Assembly: GCA_034387635.1 (NCBI GenBank)
Contig: JAOANU010000001.1
Location: 124,001 to 188,000 of the forward strand
Origin: Rhodosporidiobolus odoratus
Lineage: Eukaryota > Basidiomycota > Microbotryomycetes > Sporidiobolales > Sporidiobolaceae
Direction of reading: 5' to 3'
Length of the DNA stretch: 64,000 bases
Position 1 is the stretch's first letter. The number at the start of each line of letters is the position of its first letter. The notes under the pieces are model-generated. The model saw only the letters and a list, made by a program, of their open reading frames with translations, had not been told where the DNA came from and ran no database searches. Made by a program: the position numbers and the translations under genes. Shown here one piece after another: positions 1 through 13,597 of this stretch.

Positions 1-1116
1 GCACATCATCCTAGCCTACCCGCTCGCAAGATAGTGGGATAGTATCGTGCACTGCGATCCGAACGTTGCTTCAGAGGTGCTTGAGAGGTGGGCCGATGAG
101 TGCAGGCTGCCCTTTTGGGGATGAGCCGCAGCGACAAGGTTTGGAGGACGATAGGAGTGCTGGCGGAAACTCCGGTCTTTTACATGGCGGGTAGGTGCAG
201 CACTGACTCGGAGGCCGCGAGTCATACAGACCGCAAGAGGAGAAAGTGCCCGGCGTCGGGAAGCGAGACAGCGAAGCCAAAAATCCGTGGCGCAGTGGAC
301 GCGGCGATAAGGGAGAAAGCGCCGCCGAGTTGCGGGCCACTTCAATCTCAGCTTCCATACTGTGATGAAGATCCATGAGCGTGCAAGCAGCCTCGAGGAA
401 GAGGAAGGAGACGCACCAGGTGGTGGTCGCCCCTTCAGCCGAACAAGACGGGTTTCGCTATCGGTCCTGGCCAGTTCGACCAGTCCACATAAAGTCTCAA
501 ATAGTCCATCTGAGCGCGCAACGTGTATTGCCCACTTCGTACAGAGCCAGTAGCGGTAGGATCTTGCCGGACAGACGAATGAGGCGGGTTGGTGGCAAGT
601 CAGGCGGAGAGCCCATGGAGATCTAAAGGGCAGACCAGGGCGGTGCCGTAAGGTGGTTTCAGAAAGCTGGCGCGATCTAGAGGGTAATCGGCGTGTTGTA
701 TGAGAACCGGAAGAGGCTTCTCCGTTTCTCGCTTCTCGTCTTCATCACTTCGACGATCAACGACTTCCGAAGCTTCTTAGAGCAGCTATATACGCTGAAA
801 AGCGTAACGAAAACACTCCCAGACACTCATTCGATACAAAAGCGACTGTCGACGTGAGTTATCACCACTTCTTCCCGACTTCATCACACAATCCTCATGC
901 GACAACGGCGCCATGGAACCAAATCTCAAGCCACAGGCATACTATCTTGAGCTGTACGATAGTGTACGCCTGGCGGGGACTACTCTTGTACGAGTTACCG
1001 AGGATGACGGCCTGCCACTCTAGTTGCCAACGGGAGCAGGTGCAACTCACCCCAAATTCAATATTGACTCCCCTTTGACCTCGCGGCACCTCGATAGCTC
1101 ACGCCGCTCGTGACCT
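1..1116. other. Intergenic stretch without a convincing gene
   Basis: Short open frames occur on both strands between 16 and 626, but none shows a recognisable domain, a believable start context or splice sites that extend it. They overlap each other in opposite frames, as expected from GC-rich non-coding DNA. The last 200-300 bases probably hold the promoter and 5' UTR of the kinase that starts at 1117. Confidence 0.5.
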
Positions 1117-3856
1117 ATGACTTTCTCCAAGCTCGACGACGATCCGCCGCTCCTTCCGCCTCCTTCCCTCGCCTTTCAGCTGGCAACGCCTTCCCTCCCT
1201 TCCGCCGACCTCTTTCCGTCCCCCACCTCGCCAGTCACAACTTCAGACGCTCCCGTAGACGTCCAATCGAAGCGCAACAGCAAGAACGACCTTTTCGGGC
1301 TCTCCTGGAAACCGGCCCTTCCACCTCCTCCTCCGCCTCCTCCCGCGTCTTCCAGTGGCGGGCGAAGCAGAAGCTCGACCGCAGAGAGCAGCTGGTCTAT
1401 CTCTAACAGTAGCGAGGGAAGCAGCAGCCGGAAAAGCTGGCTCGAGCCGTCTCCGCCTCTGTCCACCGGCTTGTCACCTCCGCCGCGATTAGGTGGATTG
1501 GCTATCGACACCTCCCTTTCAAGCCCGGGGTTGGATCGAACGCCTAATCCCAAGCTACCGTCCGCTGGCGCCGCCCAAGATGGGTATGGCTGGCCGCTCA
1601 CTCCGCCCTCTCCCGCTTTTCCTTCCGTCCCTACCGCGCCCCCTATACCCTTCTCCGTCCCGTCACTACCGCTTTCACCGCCACGTCCTGCGCTTCTGAG
1701 CCGCACCTCGACCGCCACTCCTCCCTCGCCCGCATCCGCAGCTTCCTCCCGGGAAGCAGCTCTTCCTCCCACTACTGCCGGCGTCTCGAATAATCCCCTC
1801 CTCGATACCAGATCTGCTCCTCCACTCCGCCTATCGCCCTCACCTGCGTATCTGCTCGGCGAAGGACGACATGCGAGTGTGTACCTCGCGTCTTTCCTCC
1901 CTCGTCCAGCGTCGGAAGGACAAGTCAGGGTGGAACGGAGTCGACGGTTGTGTGCAGCAAAGAGGTTGCAGCCGGATCGTGAGAGTCAGGTAGCCGGGCT
2001 GGGGGAGGCGTTTATCCTTGCAAAACTCGCCGCGCCCCGCACTTCCGCCCGATCAACCTCGAGTGAACCCTCCCTCACTGCCAAACTAAACGGGTCGGAA
2101 TACATTCTTGGACTGTATGGCGTCCGCGACGAACGAGATGGATTAGAGGAGCCCCTGCCGCTTCCGTTGAACTTGGGTGGGCTGAGCAGGGCCAGCAGCG
2201 CACGGAGCCGGAAAAGCCTGGGCAGGAGTACCGTCGCAGGTGGTACCGCTGAAGGACCCGGCAGTCCTCTCCGCGCAACTTTCGGCGGCAGCCAAGCGAG
2301 CGAGGACGAGCCGCCTGCTTCTCTCGCATCAGGTGCACGGCAGGACGACATTGTTGCCGGTGAGGCGGGAAGAGCCACGTCGCTTCGCTTGCCAGGGAAT
2401 GGACATAGACCCAGGCTGAGCGAGCCTCTGCGACCTGCCTCGGTAGCGGGTACTCACAGGACTGGCCTGAGCGTCCTCACCTCCCTCGATTCCTCCTCTT
2501 CCGCAAGCCGACGGCGTATCTCGCTCACTACTCCTTCGTCACCCGCTCAGTGCCCCTCTTCACCTTATTCTACGTCCGCCGCCTTCTCGTCTCTCGAACC
2601 GCGTATTTCCCTGATGCTCGAATACGCGCCCCACGGCCACGTCCTCTCGTTTGCGAAGGCCTACCCGGAGAGGATGGACGGAAGGTTGTGGATGAGGTGG
2701 GCGAGGGAGATGGTTGCTGCGGTGGAGTGGTGTCATTTGAAGGGTGTTTTGCATGCTGATATCAAGCCGCAGAATATATTGGTGCGTTGGTTTCTTCTGT
2801 CCTTTTGCTCCGCGCTTCCTCTGCCTTTTCCCCTCAAGCCTTGCCACTCGCTTCTCCCTTGCTTTCTGCTAGCCTCGGGACACTTGCCTAGAGCTGCGGT
2901 ATTCTGCCATCCAGGTTCATGACTAACCCATCCTCTCTCTGCAGCTCGCTTCTGACCTCTCTGTTCGCCTTTCCGACTTCTCCACCTCGCTTTTTCTCCC
3001 ACCTGCCTCTTCGCCTCCTTCCGCTTTCCCAACCGACCCTCACGGCCTCGGCACCCCTCAGTACTCCCCTCCCGAATTCGTTCGTCCCCTGCCCTCATCC
3101 TTCTCGTTCCCCTCCGACATCTTCTCCCTCGGCGTTACCCTCGGCACCCTCCTTACCGCCCGCGAACCCTACGAAGGTATGCGCGCGATCGAGAGGATGC
3201 TCCACGTCTCTCGGGGTAATTGGTGGGAGTGGGAAGAAAGACGAAGGTTGAAGGAGTTGGAGAGGGAGGAGATGGAAGTTGAAGAAGGGACGGTTTCGAG
3301 AGCGGGATCGGTTAGGAGTGTGAGGAGTGGACGAGGTTCGGTTCGAGGGGGTGTGGGAGGCAGGGGACGCGAGTCGAGCGTGGAGAGTGTCAGGAGTTAT
3401 TGCAGTACTCTGGATGGAGGGTTCGGGGTCGCGCAGGAGGAAGTACCGAGGGAGATGGTTGTGAAGAGCTTGATGTGCTATAAGTGGGAGGAGGAGGTTG
3501 ATGAGAAAGTGTGGGATCTCCTCGACCCGGCTTTACCATCTCGCTCGCCTTCTCAGGCAACCTCGCCGGCAGCGTCCACCGATCTTGACGGCGACACGGC
3601 GTCTCTATCACCATTATCTTCGCGTACTCCGTCGCCTGCCACTACCTTCTATCCCTCGACCTCAACCCCTCTACAGTACTTCCTCGCTTTCGACCCTTTT
3701 CCCGCCGATTCTCCGCAATACGCCGATGTGGTACCAGCGACGATTCGTGACCTGCTCCGGAGCATGACGCTATACGCTACGGAGGAGAGACCGACGGCGG
3801 GGCAGGTGTCGGAAGAGTTGAGCAGGATTGCCGTGGAATTCGAGCGAGAAGAGTAG
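1117..3856 (+). CDS. Atypical serine/threonine protein kinase
   Basis: Two exons (1117-2781 and 2945-3856, phase-0 intron 2782-2944) encode 858 residues. The first 240 or so residues are Ser/Pro-rich low complexity. The kinase domain then begins: a glycine loop (GEGRHASVYLA), an ATP-lysine motif (CAAKRL) and a helix-C glutamate (GEAFILAKL). A long Ser-rich insert splits the N-lobe. The catalytic loop is HADIKPQN, so the HRD arginine is alanine, and the magnesium loop is SDFSTS, so DFG reads DFS. The P+1 segment (GLGTPQYSPPEF) and the helix-F aspartate (SDIFSLGV) are present. Lys, catalytic Asp and metal-binding Asp are all retained, so activity is plausible. DFS with a non-arginine before the catalytic Asp suggests activation independent of loop phosphorylation, which is inference. 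I cannot assign a named orthologue. Confidence 0.88.
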
Positions 3857-4289
3857 GAGGAAAAGAATGAGGCGTGCGTGTTTCGTCTGCTCTCCGTCTG
3901 GGTGATACATCCTCCTTGTAGCTCACTGGAATTCTGTTGTCGTACCAAACAAAGTCGTGCATTGCTCGGTTGCGTCGGCGAGAAGACAGCGGTCAGACCG
4001 CGCTGCCGGGGTGCGGCGATGCCAGGAGTGCGCAGGAGCTGTGGAGCAAACCGCTGGGCCAGCACCGGGAGTTCGACCTGAGTCGCACGCAACTTGTCCT
4101 TGCGCAGACTGCGTGCGGTGTCCAACCTCCGCGGCCTTCCCTCCGCGGCCTTCACAGCTTCGAATTGGCCCAATTTGGCTCCTTTTCTTTCGTTCCTCTA
4201 CGTCTCTGTTCCGCTAATCTACGGCGAGGCCCCTGTTACCCCCGCAGCGACAGCAACGTGGCTCTACCGCTTTCACGTACAGCATAACG
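3857..4289. other. Intergenic region between kinase and orphan gene A
   Basis: This holds the kinase 3' end and the promoter of the gene at 4290. Overlapping frames at 3937-4287 and 4094-4357 have no recognisable content and run into the start of gene A. I see nothing else in it. Confidence 0.4.
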
Positions 4290-5343
4290 ATGCCCGTGCG
4301 TTTTCCTTCCAGCCGGCATCCTCTGCTTGCTTACCCTTGCTATTGAGCCCTGTATGAAGTACTGACAATTCTTCGAATTTCACAGGGCCCTGCGATTTCA
4401 GACATTGAACCGATCGCTCAGCTCCAAGAGCTGCGGAGTTGGCAGCTTGCCGAGTCCGAAAAGGAGACCTTGAGGAAACGGCTGGAAAACGTAGAACAGT
4501 TCATCGAGGCGAGGTGGCCAGCCTGGAACGCGGAGCAACAGCTAGACATGACAGAAGCTGTGGCGGGACAGCTTAGAAACTTGTGGGCCATGGAGAAGAC
4601 TGCGCGCGCCATTGGCGGCATGAATGTCATGATTAATCTCGTACGTCTCCCACTACTATTGTTCATCTGGCTGACAGATGCTTAGCGCTTCTACATTATG
4701 TTTTGCAGCCTATCGGCCAAATCTCCGAGGCATTCATGCCGTACTTTGGCGCTATACGGCATTTACCGACCGCTGTGAATCGCCTTAGGGCTGGCGCTCT
4801 AACTCGCCAGAGCATGAGCTTCGCAACCCTCACATGGCCAGAGTGGACCAATGAGCAACGGCAACAAGTACTGAGATTCCTCGCGGCACAATGTCGTCTG
4901 CTAGACCTCAGCCAAAAGCCCGGACCTAACTTTGACGTCTTAATCCGCTGGATTGTATGTTGAGCTTAGATGCTGTTGTTGCAGATTGGACACATCTCTT
5001 CACTATCTGATTCAATGGCTCATGTTGTCCGCAGCCGAGCAAGTCTGCCCTTCAAGCCGCAGCAGACAGAGTATGTTGAACCACCCTTTCTTCACTCGCT
5101 TCGAGCTGACACTGTTGCCTTTGCCTGCAGCCGCTCCATGATAGTGTTGAGCTCATTGTCGTACGCGCGCAGGCCCTGCTTTTACTGCAAGAAGCACCAG
5201 AAGCGACACTTACCCTCTGTATCCGCAGCGCTCCCTTGCTTGCATCAGCCACCGAGCTGCTCTTCACCACGGCACCACAAAGGCACGTTGGGAGGCAAGG
5301 TGGGAATAGAGAAAGCGCTTTCCCCGCGGGGGGCAGGGGGTGA
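4290..5343 (+). CDS. WPxWT orphan family member A
   Basis: I do not recognise this protein. The model has exons 4290-4295, 4386-4640, 4709-4954, 4985-5070, 5131-5160 and 5229-5343 and joins in frame to a TGA. The first coding exon is only ATG CCC. Exon 2 ends a helical module with EARWPAWNAEQQ. Exon 3 opens with PIGQISEAFMPYF and contains TWPEWTNEQRQQV. Exon 6 encodes APLLASATELL. Member C (19990-21617) has the same order, the same phase-0 joins after the first three modules, and IPLLVSATGQL in its last exon. The last A exon and the matching C exon are alike at the DNA level around their 3' splice sites, which supports both models. Unlike B and C, A lacks the N-terminal module, so it is a short version or its first exons are lost. 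There is no signal peptide or membrane span. Function is unknown. Confidence 0.68.
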
Positions 5344-6134
5344 CAGGGTTGTGGGCAGGTGGTATCGCAGGCGTCTGCAATTTCGTCTTGCTGCTCGCAT
5401 TAATCTCTCCTTTCCAGCAGAGTTGCTCCCCCTTGCGTTATTCTCCTTTCTCATCTGATGAGTGCTAGCAATGAGTGCTAGGGCTGCTACGCCGGCTGTG
5501 GGTTCCCTGAGTGGCTTGGAACGAATAGATAACGGGAACTTAATAGCCATTGTGCAACGACAACAAGCAAACCGCTGATCCGTCTTGCGCTGATGACTTA
5601 GTGTGGACGCCCTCGTTCACCAGGCAGCTAGCTTGTCGTCGCCGGCGGAGAGCCGTAGGCGCAAGCTGCCGGTCGCCTAGACAGTCCAGCAGGTTGAGTC
5701 AGTTGCATGCGGACTGGATCTTTGAATGAGGCTCATCTCGCCCTCACCGGACTGCTACCTGAGCTATATCGACACCGTTACTGCAATCCATGTATTGAGA
5801 GACACATGTAGAGGTGGGAAAAAGAGGGAGAGCTCTGGCAGCCCAGCTTGATACCATACTGGAATCTGAATTGACAAGAAGCCGCCCTCCGTCTGCTCGC
5901 AATCGTAACCTTGATCCCCCCTCACAAGATGCTCTTGACCACGTGCATAGCTTGGACTGCCAGAGTACAACACGCATATGTACACCTATCACGCGCCGTC
6001 ATACCGGTACAAGGCAAACAAGTAGGAGGGCGATGCACTCAGTCCAGCGGTTCCGCGGATGCGCCGGACATAGGAGACTTTTTCCCCCCTGCTTTCCTTC
6101 TTTCTCTTCTTCGCCTCAACCCAAAACCGTCGCC
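5344..6134. other. Intergenic region between orphan genes A and B
   Basis: No supported gene. The frame at 5814-6470 is merely an upstream-open extension of the first exon of gene B and has no ATG of its own in good context. A pyrimidine-rich run (about 6080-6110) lies just before the B start, as is usual for promoters in this window. Confidence 0.4.
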
Positions 6135-7654
6135 ATGCCGTATCCTGTCAGGCGTGCGGCATATGACAAGCTGGAGAGGGCCTGCCGCAACCTATCTGTC
6201 GCCATGTTCAACCAGTGGAAACAGAAGCGGACCATCTGGCAATTTGCCGTCAACCGGATCAAGTTACTCGTCACGGTGAACGTGTGGAACGACTTGACCG
6301 GGCAGAATCAGTCGAGATTTGTACGTAACATCACAGAACTTCAGGCACAAGTCGAGGCGGGGACGGCTCCCAAAGAGATGTTTGTGAACCTGAAAACGGA
6401 TCCGGCGGTACGAGCCCTCTATCTGCTTTTGCTACGAGTCTTGATACTGATCCCGCGCCGCAGAAAATGAGGCGATGGGAGGACTGTATCGTAGCCTGGA
6501 TGAACGACCTAGGCGCATTGAGTGGGCCAAGTGCGCCGGGTGCAGAAAGACAAGTAATCCTCCAAGATTTTGATTCCCGTCCGGACACTGCTGACCGATC
6601 TCCTCCCCCTCCTCAGTCACCCATCCAGGAACCTCGACCCATGCTCACTGGCCTGGAACCCAATCTTCAAACGCTCAATGCCATGTCTCTCGGACTGCTC
6701 AGTCAGGAAGATCTGCAGATTTTGAACGCGCGCAAAGCCAGTCTACTGCAGCAGATGTCCTACCGTTGGCCGACTTGGACTGAGCAAGCTCGTCAAGAGG
6801 CAACCGAGGTCATCCGTCTCCAGATCCGATACGCTTTGCAGCTCAAGGCATTGGGGCACATCATGTCCTACGTGAACACAGCGGTGAGTGCTGCCTCAAG
6901 CAGCCTCCTCCCATTTTCGATGCTGTCTAGCTCACGATCGTCACTACCATAGCCCGTCGCCGAACTTGTCGAAGTGTTCATGCCTTGGGTGAACGCGATC
7001 GGCAACCTTCAAGGAGCGTTGCCTGAGGACCGTCAGAACGTCACATGCCTCCTACAACTGCTCGTGTTCGATTCTACCCTTTATTGGTACATTCGCAGCC
7101 CGGAAGTACACGGGGTGTTCCTGCAGGTGTTGAGGGAAGTGGGCCAAGCGCTCCTTCTGGCTCGGCAGAAAAGGGAGTCCTTGATGGACATTGCTGAGGC
7201 AATGGTAAGCCCCTTATTGCCCGTCCTTCAGCCGTCAGAGCGCTGACACTAGTCTGTGTGTGCAGCCTAGAGACTTCGTCGCCATCGAACGGCGGGTAAA
7301 CGAACACATAGCGGTCAGAGACAAGATTTTGATTATTCTCCTTTCCCTTGCGGAAACCCCCGCGTCCTGACAATGCTGACATGTCACTGACTCTTATGTA
7401 TGTTGTTTGCCCCTATAGGCAAGAAAGGCTTTCATAGCCTCGGTGAGCCTTTTCCTTCCAATCAAAACTCAACCTTCGCAAGCTTTGCGCTTGGCGATTC
7501 TCTCTGACCTACGTCTGCTCGTGTCTAGCGCACACTTCCGCTACTTGGACAGCCGGGCCCCATCTATACCGAAAGATCAATCGCTCGTATCGGCCATCGA
7601 ACCGCAAGGTATCATCAGACGACGAAGGCGAGGTGGGAGAGTGAGTGGGAGTGA
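6135..7654 (+). CDS. WPxWT orphan family member B
   Basis: Exons 6135-6407, 6464-6553, 6617-6883, 6953-7204, 7266-7313, 7419-7442 and 7529-7654 give 359 residues with every intron in phase 0. The ATG follows GCC and begins MPYPVRRAAYDKLER. Exon 1 is the N-terminal module (W at NVWNDLTGQNQSRF). Exon 2 is a short linker (MRRWEDCIVAWMNDL) that matches RLADWEKEVQGWVEEA of member C. Exon 3 holds SYRWPTWTEQARQEA. Exon 4 opens PVAELVEVFMPWVNA. The last exon begins RTLPLLGQPGP, comparable to PLL in A and C. It lies 0.8 kb downstream of A on the same strand, so A and B look like a tandem pair. No known domain, signal peptide or membrane span is visible. The last two small exons are the least certain part. 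Confidence 0.7.
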
Positions 7655-8001
7655 AACACCGACACGGACGGGGAAGTACCGATAGTGAGATGCAAAGCGT
7701 GCGTATAGACCAAACAACCGAGGTGCAGAAGTACGAGAAGAGGAACAAGAACGACGAGTGAAAAATCTGCGACAAGGGGTTGGTTGGGCAACAATGCAAG
7801 AAAGCGAGAGAGAGAGAAGAGAATGTCTGTGAAGGAGATGCAAAGTGAGGGAGGAGGAAGGAAGAGTAGGGTAGTGTCCACGAAGAAAGGAAGATGCGAC
7901 TGAGAAGGAAACGATCACGAAGAGCGGAGAGGATTAGGGTATAGGAAGGACTGAAGACAGTCCGGCAAGGGGAGAAGGGCGGAGGGTCGAGGGGATGAAG
8001 C
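7655..8001. other. Purine-rich 3' intergenic region
   Basis: GA-rich sequence separates the convergent ends of orphan gene B and the cupredoxin-like gene. Frames on the minus strand here are low-complexity Ser/Leu-rich and look like shadows of the composition. I see no gene. Confidence 0.4.
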
Positions 8002-9550
8002 CTACATGAGGGCAGCTACACCCGCAGCCACTGCGAGGAAAGCCCCAGCAACTCCACCAACCTTGGCGCCCCCAGCTGCACCCGATCCGGCGTCTGCAGT
8101 GGCGCTTGCATCCGCCTGAGCGCCCGAAGACGTCCTGCTAGCGCCGCTCGAGATTGCGCTCGAAGCACTCAATGCAGCCGAAGATGCAGCGGAGGAAGCT
8201 GAGGCAGGGGCAGACGAGACGCTACCGGTTGAGGAGGGGGCTGAAGAGGCCGATACACCGTATTGCGTGCCGAGGGCGAGGGCGGCGGACTTGGCGAGGT
8301 GGCATGCTGTGGGCGAGGATTCGTCCGTGTTGACGCAGCTGCAGCGGGTGGAAGGTACGAAGATTAGCTTCGGCGATGAGGAAGGGGCGGATTGACAGGA
8401 GAAAGAATGCGAGACGAACAAGACGGCACCGAGATAGCACGGCGTATTGTCCTCGCCGATGTCGGCAAAGCTATAATGAGACTTCGATCAGTACGGACGA
8501 AGCGGGAACTCGGAAGTAGTGAGGGAGGCCGATGCAGAGGGTAAAGTACAAAAGAAGAGACGCACTAATAGACAGCCGTATCATTGTCAATCGCAAAGCT
8601 CTGGCTCGGTCCGGAACCCTGGAGGACGCCAGCTCCGACGGTGACGACCCCGGAGTCGAATCCACCTGCGAACGTGCAGGGTGCGTCGAACGAGGTTTGG
8701 ACGACGCGATGCACGCCCGAGCTGGCGCCGTTCGAATCAGCCCCGGAGCCAGAACCGAGGAACTCGAAGTTGAGTTCGTTGCCGTCGCCGTGCGGGGTTA
8801 GAACGGTGTCTGCGTGCAATCGGAAAATAAATCGAGATGAGCATCAAAAAAAAAGGCCTTGGGCAAAAGGCGCAGCAGCAAGGTGCAGTGGCTGTTGAGG
8901 GGCGGAGAGGCTCACAGGACGGGTCGAAGCCAATGCCCTGCGCAAAGATGCGGAGCAAGGGTGAGCCAAGCCTGGTTCCAAGAGAGAGGAAAAATGTCGG
9001 GGAAGGCTGCTTACGATCTGGCCTGTTACCTCATCCTTTCCGACTCCGATCCTGCGGTATTGGAAGGCGTCAACAACGTTTCTCTGGAAGCACCAGCGAC
9101 CAATCGGCTTGTGTCCTCTAAGGACAGACAGAACGCCAACACTGCTGCGTCTCCGTTTGTTTTTTGCTCGCACTCGACCTAACTCTACTTCAAGGAAGCG
9201 TCCTCTCCGCGTGTCCAGGATCCTGTACGACGCTTTCGAGCGTCGGAGGTTCGAAGTGCCGCCTTGTCTAGCCCTTCCTGCTCGAGTCCCCACAGACCTT
9301 TCCCCCTTGACGGACCCCTGCGCTCGCTGTCGCCGCTCTACGCGCATGCTCGTCTCGCGCACTCATAGCAAGCTACGTGCGAGAGAGTGCCCGCCCTCCG
9401 GGGTACACTTAGGCGGGGGTTGAGGCGAAGTTGGGTGAAGTGGGGGAACGAGCGTGAAAGAAAGTGGCGGAGGAAGACTCACGTGTAGGTGAAAGCGGTG
9501 GCGGTGGTGGCACCGGCAGCGAGGAGAGTAGCGAGAGACGAGGTGCGCAT
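8002..9550 (-). CDS. GPI-anchored cupredoxin-like Ser/Ala-rich protein
   Basis: Five exons in transcription order, 9550-9483, 9051-9015, 8937-8916, 8809-8566 and 8470-8002, join in frame to 279 residues. Exon 1 encodes a signal peptide (MRTSSLATLLAAGATTATA). Exons 2-4 give YTIGVGKDE, GIGFDPSY and VHRVVQTSFDAPC, the hallmarks of the fungal extracellular serine-rich cupredoxin family. The first copper histidine (in VHRVVQ) is kept. In the second block (YYFADIGEDNTPCYLGAVLF) the usual ligand Cys, His and Met positions read as other residues, so the copper site looks lost. A Ser/Ala-rich stalk and a hydrophobic tail (GAFLAVAAGVAALM) indicate a GPI anchor at the cell surface. Exons of 37 and 22 nt are unusually small. 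The gene is divergent from the amylase gene, sharing 385 bp upstream. Copper loss is inferred from alignment by eye. Confidence 0.83.
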
Positions 9551-9935
9551 GCTTGAAGATGGATGAAGTGTGATAGTAGGCGGGAAGAAGCGGTGTTTCC
9601 GAGATGCACGGACTGAATACGTTTGAGCAAAGGTAGTCTCCCCGCAAAGTTCCCCTCAAGTTGCCCCAGTTTCAGACTCCAGTTCGATTATCCGGAGGCC
9701 GTCACTCCGTCTGGCGCCGTCTCGTCCACCTCGCTGTCTGGACCCTCTAGCAAATTACCTGGTTACCTATTTGCACAGTCTCGGTCACGACCTTCCACTC
9801 TGAGCTCCCAGCTCTCTTCCCCCCTTCTCTCCTTCCTCACTCAACTCGGACCCCCACTTCAGCCTCAACTCGCTCTCTTTTCTCTCTCTTCCCATCCCCT
9901 ACGAGAACCTCATCAGCCCAGATCACCAGCCAGCT
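9551..9935. promoter_or_regulatory. Shared upstream region of cupredoxin-like and amylase genes
   Basis: The two divergent start codons are 385 bp apart. The amylase-proximal half (about 9790-9900) is strongly CT-rich, a common feature of fungal promoters. No specific factor site can be assigned with confidence. Confidence 0.45.
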
Positions 9936-12997
<3,062 letters not shown>

Positions 12998-13597
12998 GAA
13001 GCAACATGGAAGGCACCGCTGGAGCATATATATACAATACAAGAAGAAGAAGGCGCGCTTTTTTCCCTGTACATTTGCCTCTCTCTCTCTCTCTTTCACT
13101 CTCTCGGTGGAAAATATCTCGTCAAACTTCGGTTCCTGTGTTTGGGTAGACAATGATACACGTCGCTCGGTAAAGAACTCGTCTGTGCTACGCTTCTGGC
13201 CTTGTTACCGTAGAGAGAACGGATAGAGCAAGGAAGAAAAACGAAAAGTCGGAAGAGCGTCTCTTTACTTAGTTTCCTGTTCGATGGGGAGACTCGCGGC
13301 AGTGGCTGTCTAGGCGCATGTGCGGGTGCAGCTAGAACGGCCAAGCTTCGCTCAGTATCGGAGAAGAGTGAGAAAACTCGGAAAGTCATCTTCTGCAGGG
13401 TTGACAACCGCTCTCACTGCTGGCTGCTCGCACACTGCAGCTGCAGCGCTCTATACACCAGCTACCCGCCGGCCCCGCTACTTGCACACTCCACGGAGTC
13501 ACTCCACCGCTTGTTGACCTCCTCTTGTCTCTTTCTCGTTCTCACTTTTCACTTTCAACCTGCTCGTTCCTCTCGGCTGCTCCTAGACTGGACAGGG
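12998..13597. other. Intergenic region with a CT microsatellite
   Basis: This contains the amylase 3' end, a (CT)n run at about 13078-13092 and the CT-rich promoter of the RRM gene starting at 13598. No gene is supported. Confidence 0.45.

Noticed and set aside
1176..1772. Long minus-strand frame opposite the kinase N-terminus
   Set aside because: It is antisense to Ser/Pro-rich coding sequence, Gly/Arg-rich by composition, with no domain. A shadow frame.
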